NCBI RefSeq assembly: GCF_007830435.1
Contig: NZ_VLLC01000014.1
Coordinates: 1 to 64,000, forward strand
Length of the DNA stretch: 64,000 nt
Source: Desulfobotulus alkaliphilus
GTDB lineage: Bacteria > Desulfobacterota > Desulfobacteria > Desulfobacterales > ASO4-4
Direction of reading: 5' to 3'
Shown: positions 45,110 through 57,221 of the stretch, one piece after another
Position numbering within the stretch: the stretch's first letter is position 1
How the letters are laid out: the number at the start of each line of letters is the position of its first letter
The notes under the pieces: generated by a model
The model's input: the letters and a program-made list of their open reading frames with translations, nothing else
Databases searched by the model: none
What the model was told of the DNA's origin: nothing
Position numbers and translations under genes: made by a program

Positions 45110-47782
45110 ATGCAGTGGAAAGATCTGAGTATAGCTACCAAGCTGGGGCTGGCATTCGGCCTTGTTCTCTGTTTTCTTGCGGCAGTGATCCTTACCGGTT
45201 TTTTGGGGATTGACCGCATGGTTCAGCGGGGAAACATCCTCATTGACGGCAACCGGATGGACAGTATCCTCGCCCTGAAGGAAGTAGAGCTGTTGCAGAG
45301 TTCAAGGAAGGTGGGAACCCATCTCATTGGCGGGGATACGGTATATGTGGACAGAAGAATTGAAAAAACATCCTTTGGGCAGTGGCTGAAAAGCGAAGAA
45401 CGGGAATGGATGGAGATGCGCATCCCTGATATGAAGCCGGTTTTCAGCAGGCTGGATGGGCAGTATGCGGATCTTCACAGGGAGCTTCTTAAAACCCTTG
45501 ATGCCTATAAAAAGGACCATGCGGATTTTCTGCAGGAGCTTCAGGCTTTTAAACAGCAGAATCAGGTCTGGGGCCAGCAGGTGGCGGAGCAACTGGCCCT
45601 GGGAGCGGGTTCCCTGTTCCGGTATCAGGATATGCTGAAAAATGTTGTGCTTCAGGCGGAATCCATTGCCAGGGCAACGTATGAAGAGCCTGATCTCAGT
45701 GATGAAGCAGGCAGGGAAAAGGCACTGAAGCTTCTGATGTCCATGCGCTACGGGGAAGAGATGAGGGATTATTTCTGGGTGCATGACAGGCAGCCCCGCA
45801 TGGTGGGTCATCCCTACTTCCCTGAACTGGCTGGAATGGAGCTGGGGGAGGAGCATCAATATCTGAAAAAACTGTTTTTAACCATCAACCGTAAGGTGGG
45901 TGCCCATGGGGAGGGGTATCTGCTGTATGAGTGGCCCCATTATGACAGCAAAGAGATGGTGCCCAAGCTGGGTTATGTACGCTACTTTGAACCCTGGGGG
46001 TGGTATCTGGGTACGGGGGTTTATTTGTTTGAAGAAAACCGGGCCCTTTTGCAGAGGGCAAGGGAATTTTCCGACGGGACGCCATTTACCCTTCAGGTGC
46101 AGCAGAGCGTGGGAGACTCTGCCTTGGGGCGTTTTCTTGTGAGAGAAGATCTCTGGCCTGCGGGGCTGGGGCTGGAAGAGGGGTTAAGGGCGTGCACAGG
46201 CCCCCTGGAAAGGCTGTATGCTTCGGCAGGTCACATAGAAGAGGCCATTAATCTCAGTGACGTTGAAAGGGCCATGGCCATTTATGAGATTGAAACCATG
46301 GGGGCTCTGGCGGATCTGGATTTCCATATGGGGGCCATGATCCATCAGCTTGCAAGGCACAACCGCGCTTCCGCAGAGGCCAGGGAAAGATTTGATATCA
46401 TCGTCATGCCGGTTTTTGAAAATATGCTGCTCAGCCTTCAAGGCCTCAGGGACATCGTGGCTGTGCATACAGAAGACGTGGAAGCCATGGCAGAGGCTGC
46501 AAGGCAGACCCGCTGGCTTTTTGGTGTTCTGGGTATTTTTGCTCTGGTTGCGGGTTTTGTTATGGCAGCCGTGATGATCCGGGTGATTCGCAGACCTTTG
46601 ATGTCCCTTGTAAAGGTTGCAAGGAATATAGAAGGTGGGCAATATAATCTTTCCTGTGGTTTGAATCAGAAGGATGAGCTGGGCTGTCTGTCCCAGGCCA
46701 TGGACCAGATGCTTGCGGGTCTTCGCAGGACATCTGAGCTGGCAAGATGCGTTTCAGACGGAGATCTGAACCCTTCCTTTGAAGGTATGTCCGAGGGGGA
46801 CACCATTGGTGCTGCCTTGAGGGAAATGGTGGGTAATGTCAGCGGTGTGGTGGACAAGGTTCGCCATGCCGCGGACCAGGTGGGAACGGCCAGCAGGGAG
46901 CTGAAGGAGACGGCCATGCTGGTGGCCCAGGGGGCTTCGGAGCAGGCGGCCTCCGCAGAGCAGAGTTCTGCTTCCATGGAGGAAATGAGTTCCATCATCC
47001 GCCAGAATGCGGACAATGCCAGAGAAACAAGGGGAATTGCCGGTAAAGCAGCGGAAGAGGCGAGAAAATCCGGTGATTCCGTGGCAAAAACGGTTCTTGA
47101 TATGCGGGAAATTGCCAGCCGTGTCAGTGTGATAGAAGAAATTGCAAGGCAGACCAACCTGCTGGCCCTCAACGCAGCCATTGAAGCGGCCAGGGCAGGG
47201 GAGCATGGCAGGGGCTTTGCCGTTGTGGCTTCCGAGGTGAGAAAACTTGCCGAACGCAGTCAGAAAGCGGCAGGGGAAATTGGCAGCCTTGCTGAGGCCA
47301 GTGTGGCACAGGCGGATGAAGCAGGTGTCATGCTGGAGCGTCTGGTGCCTTCCATTGAAAGGACTGCAGACCTTGTAAGACAGATTGCTTCCGCAAGTCA
47401 GGAGCAGAGTGAAGGCGTCAGTCAGGTGAATCAGGCCATTTTGCAGCTCGATGAAATCATTCAGCAGAATGCCCATGTGGCAGAGGAAATGGCTGCTTCC
47501 GCAGGGCAGATGGAAGAACAGTCCTTTCATCTGCAGGAAGCCATGGCTTTTTTCAGGGACGGCTCCGAAAGGGAAAAAAAGAAAGTAAAAAAAGGCGGAG
47601 ATAAAAAGCTGTCTGACAGGAATCTGTCTGGATTTTCTGGTGGTTTCCCTGCGGTCAGTTCCCCGGCTACCTATGGCCAGCCCCTGAAGGCTTCCCCGGA
47701 AAAAATGACGGATTTTGATTCAGACTGGGGCATGGGAGACGAGGAATTCCGTCCTGCTGAAAAGGATTTCCGCCATGAATGA
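45110..47782 (+). CDS. Methyl-accepting chemotaxis protein with Cache_2-type sensor
   Basis: 890 residues. TM1 ([23 protein letters not shown]) and TM2 (about residues 465-490) flank a long periplasmic sensor. That sensor contains a Cache_2-like part ([21 protein letters not shown]-like [28 protein letters not shown]). HAMP follows, then a signalling domain with the conserved hairpin [31 protein letters not shown]. The C-terminus is acidic, with no CheR-binding pentapeptide. It starts four bases after cheA and its stop overlaps cheW. Confidence 0.93.
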   Translation: MQWKDLSIATKLGLAFGLVLCFLAAVILTGFLGIDRMVQRGNILIDGNRMDSILALKEVELLQSSRKVGTHLIGGDTVYVDRRIEKTSFGQWLKSEEREWMEMRIPDMKPVFSRLDGQYADLHRELLKTLDAYKKDHADFLQELQAFKQQNQVWGQQVAEQLALGAGSLFRYQDMLKNVVLQAESIARATYEEPDLSDEAGREKALKLLMSMRYGEEMRDYFWVHDRQPRMVGHPYFPELAGMELGEEHQYLKKLFLTINRKVGAHGEGYLLYEWPHYDSKEMVPKLGYVRYFEPWGWYLGTGVYLFEENRALLQRAREFSDGTPFTLQVQQSVGDSALGRFLVREDLWPAGLGLEEGLRACTGPLERLYASAGHIEEAINLSDVERAMAIYEIETMGALADLDFHMGAMIHQLARHNRASAEARERFDIIVMPVFENMLLSLQGLRDIVAVHTEDVEAMAEAARQTRWLFGVLGIFALVAGFVMAAVMIRVIRRPLMSLVKVARNIEGGQYNLSCGLNQKDELGCLSQAMDQMLAGLRRTSELARCVSDGDLNPSFEGMSEGDTIGAALREMVGNVSGVVDKVRHAADQVGTASRELKETAMLVAQGASEQAASAEQSSASMEEMSSIIRQNADNARETRGIAGKAAEEARKSGDSVAKTVLDMREIASRVSVIEEIARQTNLLALNAAIEAARAGEHGRGFAVVASEVRKLAERSQKAAGEIGSLAEASVAQADEAGVMLERLVPSIERTADLVRQIASASQEQSEGVSQVNQAILQLDEIIQQNAHVAEEMAASAGQMEEQSFHLQEAMAFFRDGSEREKKKVKKGGDKKLSDRNLSGFSGGFPAVSSPATYGQPLKASPEKMTDFDSDWGMGDEEFRPAEKDFRHE

Positions 47783-48278
47783 TCAAAAGCGCCAGTGTCT
47801 TACCTTTTATCTTCTGGATGTCATGTTTGCCCTCCCCATAGAGGTTGTGCAGGAGGTTCTGCAGGATATCCGTGTCACAAAGATTCCCAGAACCCCGGAT
47901 TTTCTGGACGGTGTCATGAACTTAAGGGGCCGGATTGTACCCGTGGTGGATCTTAAAAAAAAATTTGGACTGGAAGAAACACCCCCAACACCCGAAAATG
48001 CCGTGGTTGTGGTGTTTATTCCCTTTGAGGGAAAAAGCCTCCTTGCAGGCATCCGTGTGGACGGCGTGGACAGTGTGCTGGGTTTTGAAGCGTCGGCACT
48101 GACCCCGCCACCGGAGATTGGAACCCTTATTCCCCTGGATTTTCTTGACGCCATGACTCTGGTTGAAGAAAAAGTGCTGCTGTTTTTAAATATAGAAAAG
48201 GTTTTCACCCGTTCGGAGCTTGGGGATGTGCACAGGGCCCAGAAGAACAGGGATGCGGGAGACAGGGATGATGCATGA
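47775..48278 (+). CDS. cheW: Chemotaxis adaptor CheW
   Basis: 167 residues from ATG 47775, which overlaps the MCP stop. The CheW fold is clear: [48 protein letters not shown] and VDGVDSVL. It links MCP to CheA. Confidence 0.93.
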   Translation: MNDQKRQCLTFYLLDVMFALPIEVVQEVLQDIRVTKIPRTPDFLDGVMNLRGRIVPVVDLKKKFGLEETPPTPENAVVVVFIPFEGKSLLAGIRVDGVDSVLGFEASALTPPPEIGTLIPLDFLDAMTLVEEKVLLFLNIEKVFTRSELGDVHRAQKNRDAGDRDDA

Positions 48279-48741
48279 AAAAAGGGACGAAGGACTCCGG
48301 GTGCTGATTGTGGATGATTCTGCCCTTTCCAGAAGAATGCTGCAGAGCATTCTGGAAAAAGATCCTGCCATCGTCAGGGTGGAAACAGCCACGGATGCCT
48401 ATAGTGCAGTGGAAAAAATCCGCAGGGAAACCCCGGATGTCATTTTGCTGGATGTGGAAATGCCCCGTATGAACGGATTGAAATTTTTAAAACGTATCAT
48501 GGCCCAGCATCCTCTGCCGGTCATTGTCTGTTCCGCTCACATCGAAGGACGGGGGGATGCCCTTGCCAGGGAAGCCCTTGCCCTTGGTGCCCTTGATATT
48601 ATTGCAAAACCGGGTGTGGAGGATGCCGTTACCATGAGTGCGGTGAGTATGCGGATTCTCAATGCCATCCATGCGGCGGCTGGCAAGGGAGGGGAGCTGG
48701 CTTCTGTGCCGCAGATTGACAAACCTGTGACTTCATTTTAA
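48268..48741 (+). CDS. Receiver-only CheB-like response regulator (lacks methylesterase domain)
   Basis: 157 residues. The REC domain is closest in style to the CheB N-terminus: VLIVDDSALSRRMLQSIL, D62 in LLDVEMPRMNG, VIVCSAH, and a long helical tail. CheB proteins run about 350 residues with a methylesterase domain; here the frame stops after the linker. No methylesterase gene follows. Start ATG 48268 or 48271 overlaps the cheW end. It could be a CheY-like protein descended from CheB, or a truncated gene. Confidence 0.78.
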   Translation: MMHEKRDEGLRVLIVDDSALSRRMLQSILEKDPAIVRVETATDAYSAVEKIRRETPDVILLDVEMPRMNGLKFLKRIMAQHPLPVIVCSAHIEGRGDALAREALALGALDIIAKPGVEDAVTMSAVSMRILNAIHAAAGKGGELASVPQIDKPVTSF

Positions 48742-48770
48742 TTGATTCTCTATGAACAGTGGGATGGTCG

Positions 48771-48808
48771 CTGTATCTTTAGTAAAGATGCAGGCGGCTG
48801 TTTTTTTT
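48771..48808 (+). terminator. Putative terminator of the chemosensory operon
   Basis: CTGTATCTTT (48771-48780) and AAAGATGCAG (48784-48793) pair with one G-T around AGT. A run of eight T at 48801-48808 follows seven bases later, so the geometry is not canonical. Confidence 0.45.
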
Positions 48809-48815
48809 GATTGGG
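48808..48815. repeat. Probable target-site duplication, left copy (TGATTGGG)
   Basis: Seven of eight bases match 48961-48968. Confidence 0.5.
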
Positions 48816-48960
48816 GTAAATATTCAGCAGATTTCCCCTCTCCCTCTGGGAGAGGGGGCAGGGGTGAGGGCAAAAAGCTGTAAAAAGCACCTTGTTCATT
48901 GGCTTTTTATAAATATTTTAGAAGATTGCAAAAGTCAGGAAGCCCATGCTGAATAGTTAC
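48816..48960. mobile_element. Short MITE relative (145 bp) between cheB-like gene and hisC
   Basis: The ends GTAAATATTCAGCA (48816-48829) and TGCTGAATAGTTAC (48947-48960) are inverted repeats matching those of the larger MITEs with few differences. Flanks TGATTGGG and TAATTGGG resemble an 8-bp duplication with one change. Inside lies a G+C-rich hairpin, CCCTCTCCCTC / GAGAGGG, followed by AGGGGTGAGGG, which looks like a common bacterial REP-type sequence. Confidence 0.65.
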
Positions 48961-48968
48961 TAATTGGG
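48961..48968. repeat. Probable target-site duplication, right copy (TAATTGGG)
   Basis: Seven of eight bases match 48808-48815. Confidence 0.5.
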
Positions 48969-48976
48969 ATATAATT

Positions 48977-50107
48977 ATGATTGTGAAGGATGGTGTCATG
49001 GAACCTGTTGTACCGGATTTTATCCGTGCCATTGCTCCCTATGTTCCCGGAAAACCCATAGAAGAGCTGGAGCGGGAATACGGGCTTTCCGGGATTGTGA
49101 AGCTGGCTTCCAATGAGAACGCCCTGGGCGCTTCACCCATGGCCCTTGAGGCCATGCAGCAGGCCATGGGCAGGCTGCACCGTTACCCCGACGGGTCTGC
49201 CTATTATCTGACAGCCGCTCTGGCCCGGCATCTGGGCGTTGAAGAAGGATCGCTTGTTACGGGAAATGGTTCCGATGATGTCATTGCCATGGCTGTCCGT
49301 GCCTTCATGCGCACCGGTGACAAAGCCGTCATGCCGCACCCGGCCTTTCTCATGTATGATATTCTGGTGAAAACCGCAGGGGGTGTTGCCGTACCTGTGA
49401 ATCTTGATGGGATGGATATTGCTCTGGATGCCATGGCCGCAGCAGTGGATGCGGATACCCGCATGGTCTTTGTTACCAATCCCAACAATCCCACGGGCCG
49501 TTTTATTCCGCAGGATAAGATGCGGGCCTTTCTGAATGCCATTCCCCCTTCCGTTCTCGTGCTGCTGGATGAAGCCTATGTGGAGTTTGTTGCGGAGGAT
49601 AAATTTTATTCGGGCATTTCTCTTCTGGAGGAATATCCCAATCTTCTGATCCTGAGAACCTTTTCCAAGGCTTACGGTCTGGCGGGTATCCGTGTGGGCT
49701 ATGGTGTGATGGCAAAGGAAGTGGCCCAGTGGCTGCACAGGGTCCGCCAGCCCTTTAACGTGAATCTGCTGGCCCAGGCTGCGGCATGTGCGGCATTGGA
49801 TGATGTGGATTTTTTGAACAGAACCAAGGCCCTTGTGCGGGATGGTAAAACATGGCTTTTTGCACGTCTGGAAGAAATGGGACTGAGGGCCCATGAAACT
49901 GAGGCCAATTTTTTTCTTATTGATGTGAAAAGGGAAGGCAAGGCTGTTTTTGAGGCCATGCTGCGCAAGGGTGTGATTGTACGGTCCATGCATGGCTACG
50001 GATTTCCCCGCTGCATCCGCGTCACTGTGGGACTTCCTGAAGAAAATGAGATTTTTATTTCTGCCCTGAAGGAAGTGCTTGCTGACATTCCGGAAGTATC
50101 TGTATAA
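48977..50107 (+). CDS. hisC: Histidinol-phosphate aminotransferase
   Basis: 376 residues of the fold type I PLP family. VKLASNENALGASP, VFVTNPNNPTGRF, DEAYVEF and LRTFSKAYGLAGIRVGYG (Schiff-base Lys) identify HisC. ATG 48977 has a weak ribosome-binding site next to the MITE; ATG 48998, preceded by AAGGATGG, would shorten the protein to 369 residues and is a good alternative. Ends with MITE copy 2 and cmk following. Confidence 0.92.
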   Translation: MIVKDGVMEPVVPDFIRAIAPYVPGKPIEELEREYGLSGIVKLASNENALGASPMALEAMQQAMGRLHRYPDGSAYYLTAALARHLGVEEGSLVTGNGSDDVIAMAVRAFMRTGDKAVMPHPAFLMYDILVKTAGGVAVPVNLDGMDIALDAMAAAVDADTRMVFVTNPNNPTGRFIPQDKMRAFLNAIPPSVLVLLDEAYVEFVAEDKFYSGISLLEEYPNLLILRTFSKAYGLAGIRVGYGVMAKEVAQWLHRVRQPFNVNLLAQAAACAALDDVDFLNRTKALVRDGKTWLFARLEEMGLRAHETEANFFLIDVKREGKAVFEAMLRKGVIVRSMHGYGFPRCIRVTVGLPEENEIFISALKEVLADIPEVSV

Positions 50108-50209
50108 ACATCAGGATTTTTCTTCCGGGCTGTCCCTAAGGTGCTTTTTTTGTAACTTCTGAGTAACTTCAAAAGTTACTTTATGACAAAACGCCGCAAC
50201 ACGGCGTGG

Positions 50210-50553
50210 GTTGCTGTTCTGTACAGCTTTCCAGGTACCATACCTGCCAGGCAGATGCACAGGCACCCAGGCTGTTTGCCCGTGACGCAATCTTATTCGG
50301 GAGTTTCTTGCCCTGTGCGGAAGCGGAAAAAACCCCCCGCCACAGGCAGGATACAATCTTTTATTACCATGGCAGGCTTCAGCACGCTGCCTTTGTGGCG
50401 GCTCAGACAGTTTGCCGCTTCTTTCGCACAGGCCTTCGAATCTCTGATCCGAAACGATTGCAATGTCACTTGCAAACAGTCAGGGTGCCTTGCACCAGTA
50501 GAAGCTGCTGCAATTACAAGATTGGAATTTCAGAATAAACTGTGCTGAGCTAC
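50210..50553 (+). mobile_element. MITE copy 2 (older, diverged ends)
   Basis: Aligns with MITE copy 1 along its length: the core around 50290-50460 is very similar, and the 30 bases at the left end align base by base without gaps. The right end retains AAACTGTGCTGA. The two nested hairpins of copy 1 are missing, so this copy shows the pre-insertion structure. No clear target duplication remains. It lies between hisC and cmk, ending 38 bases before the cmk start. Confidence 0.75.
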
Positions 50554-50591
50554 TATATTTTTTTAGACGTAAAGAGGCGAAAAAAGATATT

Positions 50592-51275
50592 ATGGAACCC
50601 ATTGTCATTACCATTGACGGACCTGCAGGTGCAGGAAAAACCACCATCAGCCGGAGGCTTTCGGATCTTCTTTCCTATCGTTATGTGGATACGGGAGCCC
50701 TGTACCGGGGGGTTGCCCTTTGCGCAGAAAAAGCCTGTGTGGATCTGACCAATGAAAAGGAGCTTTCTTCCTTCCTGCAGAGCCTTACACTCTCCCTTGT
50801 GCGGGATGCCGCTGGCGGACTGACACTTGTTGCCGACGGAGAGGATATTACATCCCTGATCCGTACACCGGCCATGTCCATGGCTGCATCAAAGGTTGCA
50901 GCCCTGCCCCTTGTCAGGGCCTGGCTTCTGGAAGTGCAGCGGCAGCTCGGCAGGGAAAAGGCGGTTGTTTTTGAAGGCCGGGATATGGGAACGGTGGTTT
51001 TTCCTGAAGCAGATGTCAAATTTTTTCTGACGGCCGATATTTCCGTCCGTGCCCGGAGAAGATATGCGGAACTTCCTGAAAACTCCGGCCAGAGCCTGGA
51101 AGATGTTCTGGAAGATATGAAAAAAAGGGATGATCAGGATGCGGGAAGGGATCTGGCCCCCCTCGTGGCGGCCTCCGATGCCATATATATTGATGCCTCC
51201 GCTTTTTCCATCGATGAGGTTCTTGGGCAGATGATGGTCCATATCCGTGCAAAATCGGGTGCTGGATCAGATTGA
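50592..51275 (+). CDS. cmk: Cytidylate kinase
   Basis: 227 residues. ITIDGPAGAGKTTISRRL Walker A, DTGALYRGVAL and GRDMGTVVFPEADVKFFLTADISVRARRRY are family signatures. It phosphorylates CMP/dCMP. The start has a GAGGCG site. rpsA follows, a common pairing. MITE copy 2 immediately precedes the gene. Confidence 0.95.
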   Translation: MEPIVITIDGPAGAGKTTISRRLSDLLSYRYVDTGALYRGVALCAEKACVDLTNEKELSSFLQSLTLSLVRDAAGGLTLVADGEDITSLIRTPAMSMAASKVAALPLVRAWLLEVQRQLGREKAVVFEGRDMGTVVFPEADVKFFLTADISVRARRRYAELPENSGQSLEDVLEDMKKRDDQDAGRDLAPLVAASDAIYIDASAFSIDEVLGQMMVHIRAKSGAGSD

Positions 51276-51380
51276 ATATTTTATCTTGTATCCTCCGGGG
51301 CTTTCTGATATTTATTGCAGGATATGCCAACCTTGAAAAACAGGGATGCGCATGAATAACGCTTAGGGGGATAACTTTTA

Positions 51381-53144
<1,764 letters not shown>

Positions 53145-53152
53145 ATAAAATG

Positions 53153-53196
53153 AAAAGCCCGGAATCATCCCTTTCAGATGGTTCCGGGCTTTTTTG
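53153..53196 (+). terminator. Rho-independent terminator after rpsA
   Basis: AAAAGCCCGGAA (53153-53164) and TTCCGGGCTTTT (from 53182) form a perfect 12-bp stem followed by TTTG. It begins about ten bases after the rpsA stop. Confidence 0.9.
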
Positions 53197-53297
53197 TTGC
53201 AGTGGAAGGAGCGTATGAACGGCCATGGAATTGCCATGCCGGAAACAGACGCTCCTTTTTTATACTCTTTTTGACATTCACGGAGGAAGGTATTTTC

Positions 53298-54197
53298 ATG
53301 TTCTCCCGCAGACATCCCTACCTGTTTTTTATCCTTCTCATGACGGCCATGGTTACGGGCAGCAGTATGCTGATGCGTCTGGGTACGGCAATGACAAAAT
53401 CCGAGGTCCAGGGTGAAAGCATTGGCGTGGTGGAGCTTTACGGTCCCATCATGGACAGCAGTCAGATCCTGGAAGATATAAGAAAATTTCGTGACAATGA
53501 AAAGATCAGGGCCATTGTCCTGCGGGTGGATTCTCCCGGTGGCGGTGTGGGGCCTTCCCAGGAAATTTACAGGGCCCTGCAGATGGCCAGAAAAGAGAAG
53601 CCGGTTATAGCCAGTTTCGGCTCCGTTGCCGCATCCGGCGGATATTATGTGGCCGCAGCCACCGACGGCATCATGGCCAATGCCGGAACCGTAACGGGCA
53701 GCATCGGTGTGATCCTTGGCTATACGAATTTTCGTGAACTTGCCGAAAGGATCGGTCTTCAGTCCGTTGTTATCAAAAGCGGAGAACATAAGGACATGGC
53801 TTCTCCTGTGAAGGATCTCAGCTCTGAAGACAGGGATATTCTTCAGGCACTGGTGGACCGGATGCACAGGCAGTTTGTCAGGGATGTGGCCACTGGCAGG
53901 GACATGGAAGAAAATACCGTTGCAACTCTGGCGGATGGCAGAATCTATGCCGGTGAGGAAGCCATGGAGCTGGGTCTGGTGGATCGTCTGGGTAATTTTG
54001 AGGATGCCCTTTCCTGGGCAGCGGAAAAGGCTGGAATTGATCCGGATAAATGGGTGGCCGTTTATCCGGAGCGGGAGCGTTCATGGCTCTGGGATATTAT
54101 TGACGGGGGTGCCCAGTCTCTGGTGAATGCCATGGACAGAAAAATGGGGTTCACCGGAGGATACCTGTGGACACCGGGAATGCAGCAGGGTTTATAA
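53298..54197 (+). CDS. sppA: Signal peptide peptidase SppA-like
   Basis: 299 residues from ATG 53298 after GGAGGAAGG; a longer in-frame extension is unlikely. An N-terminal membrane anchor (YLFFILLMTAMVTGSSMLM) is followed by the S49 domain: RVDSPGGGVGPS, nucleophile S113 in AASGGYY and Lys in SGEHKDMASP (K165). It would degrade cleaved signal peptides. Length matches short SppA. Confidence 0.9.
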   Translation: MFSRRHPYLFFILLMTAMVTGSSMLMRLGTAMTKSEVQGESIGVVELYGPIMDSSQILEDIRKFRDNEKIRAIVLRVDSPGGGVGPSQEIYRALQMARKEKPVIASFGSVAASGGYYVAAATDGIMANAGTVTGSIGVILGYTNFRELAERIGLQSVVIKSGEHKDMASPVKDLSSEDRDILQALVDRMHRQFVRDVATGRDMEENTVATLADGRIYAGEEAMELGLVDRLGNFEDALSWAAEKAGIDPDKWVAVYPERERSWLWDIIDGGAQSLVNAMDRKMGFTGGYLWTPGMQQGL

Positions 54198-54800
54198 AAA
54201 CTCGCTTACATCCCCAAGTCCCTCCCGCAGCACTTCCGGTATCTCTCCGGAAAGATCAATGACGCTGGAGGGAATGCCGGGAACGGGTCCGCCGTCAATG
54301 ACCATATCCACCATGGATCCGAAGATCTCATGGAGAAGGCTGGCATCGGTTTCCAGCTCTTCCCCTGATCTTGCGGCCGTGGTTGAAATGATGGGGTTGC
54401 CCAGCTCCCTTACAAGGGTCTGGGCAATGACATGATCCGGAACCCTTATGCCAGCGGTTTTTCTCTTTGTGAGCATCATTTTCGGGACTTCCTTTGTGCC
54501 TTCGAGAATAAAGGTATAGGGTCCCGGCAGAAGACGTTTTAATACACGGTAAGCCGCATTGTGTACCTTGGCATAGCGGCTGATATCCGTTAAGTCGGGG
54601 CATATGAAGCTGAAGGGTTGCTTTTTGTCTTTCTGGCGGATCTGATAAATGCGTTCAATGGCTTTTTTATTCTGGATGTCACATCCCATGCCATAATGGG
54701 TATCCGTGGGGTAAATAATCACGCCGCCACTTTTCAGGCATTCCACAACCTGATGAATCTGCCGTGTGTGCGGTGTTTCCGGGTGCATGGTGATCAGCAT
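54192..54800 (-). CDS. YciO/Sua5-type threonylcarbamoyl-AMP synthase-like protein
   Basis: 202 residues from ATG 54800 after AAGGAGAA; a longer frame reaching 54851 lacks a site. YrdC/Sua5 motifs: GGVIIYPTDTHYGMGCD, KKQPFSFICPDL, RLLPGPYTFIL, KTAGIRVPDH and NPIISTTAA. It may make threonylcarbamoyl-AMP for t6A together with TsaB, or be the YciO paralogue. The 3' end overlaps sppA by six bases in convergent orientation. Confidence 0.85.
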   Translation of the reverse strand: MLITMHPETPHTRQIHQVVECLKSGGVIIYPTDTHYGMGCDIQNKKAIERIYQIRQKDKKQPFSFICPDLTDISRYAKVHNAAYRVLKRLLPGPYTFILEGTKEVPKMMLTKRKTAGIRVPDHVIAQTLVRELGNPIISTTAARSGEELETDASLLHEIFGSMVDMVIDGGPVPGIPSSVIDLSGEIPEVLREGLGDVSEFL

Positions 54801-55132
54801 GGAAAATTCTCCTTTTATGCCCTTTTGCAGTATCACTGCCCTGTAGGGCAAAATTCATTTCATACCCGTTTCCAGTATGGAGTGGAACCTACAGAATAAA
54901 ATCATACAACACAACTTTATACTTTTATATCATGTTTTTTTTCTTTAATATGGTGAGCATAAAAACATGCAGTATCTGATGATCAGAAAGGAAGCCGATG
55001 GGCTCTGTAGGGGCGAGAGGTTATCTTATATCCGGAAACCTTTTTACACCTTGCACAATGCCCCTGAGTTTGTTAGTTATACGCCCACTTTTGGACCGGC
55101 CCTGCAGTCTGTGGTCGGTTTCTCTGTTTTGA

Positions 55133-56716
<1,584 letters not shown>

Positions 56717-56754
56717 CAGGTATTCGTTTTTTTTAAGAAAAAAGCGATAAAGAT

Positions 56755-56799
56755 ACCCGCCGCCGTGCCTTTCAGGGGTGCGCGGCGGGTTCTTTTTTT
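56755..56799 (+). terminator. Rho-independent terminator after guaB
   Basis: ACCCGCCGC (from 56755) pairs with GCGGCGGGT (to 56790), followed by TCTTTTTTT. It lies about 40 bases after the guaB stop. Confidence 0.85.
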
Positions 56800-56931
56800 C
56801 AGAGCGTCAGAGGAAAGTGACAGCGGGAACTTGCTGTGCTATGAAGGGCTGGCAGCAACCGGACCCGCAGACCATGGCCGGGTCAGGGCAGTCATCAGAT
56901 TTCATACGAGCTGCTTGTTTTTTATATGCTT

Positions 56932-56939
56932 GAAAGAAG
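56932..56939. repeat. Target-site duplication, left copy (GAAAGAAG)
   Basis: Identical to 57201-57208; flanks MITE copy 3. Confidence 0.75.
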
Positions 56940-57200
56940 GTACTTATTCAGCACAGCTTATTCCGAACTGCCAATGCTGTAGTTACGGCAGTTTTGTACT
57001 GTTGCAAGGCTCCGTGGCTATTTGCAAGTGACATTGCAATCGTTTCGGATTCCGGCACTCAAGATCCCTAAGCATTTTTGCTCCCGTAAAGGGCTTGAGC
57101 TTTTCAGCTTGAGTGCCGGATTGCGTCACGGGCCAATAGCCTGGGGCCTGTGCATCTGTCTTGCAGGTATGGTACCTGGAAAACCGTGTTGAACAGTTAC
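56940..57200 (-). mobile_element. MITE copy 3, upstream of dnaE
   Basis: Reverse orientation relative to copy 1. The left edge GTACTTATTCAGCACAGCTT resembles the reverse complement of the right repeat. The right edge AAACCGTGTTGAACAGTTAC matches the other end with several changes. Perfect 8-bp flanking duplication GAAAGAAG. It carries only one nested hairpin (about 57051-57122) and lacks the stretch that lies between the two hairpins of copy 1. It ends 21 bases before the dnaE start. Confidence 0.8.
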
Positions 57201-57208
57201 GAAAGAAG
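57201..57208. repeat. Target-site duplication, right copy (GAAAGAAG)
   Basis: Identical to 56932-56939. Confidence 0.75.
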
Positions 57209-57221
57209 AAAGGTTTTTTCC

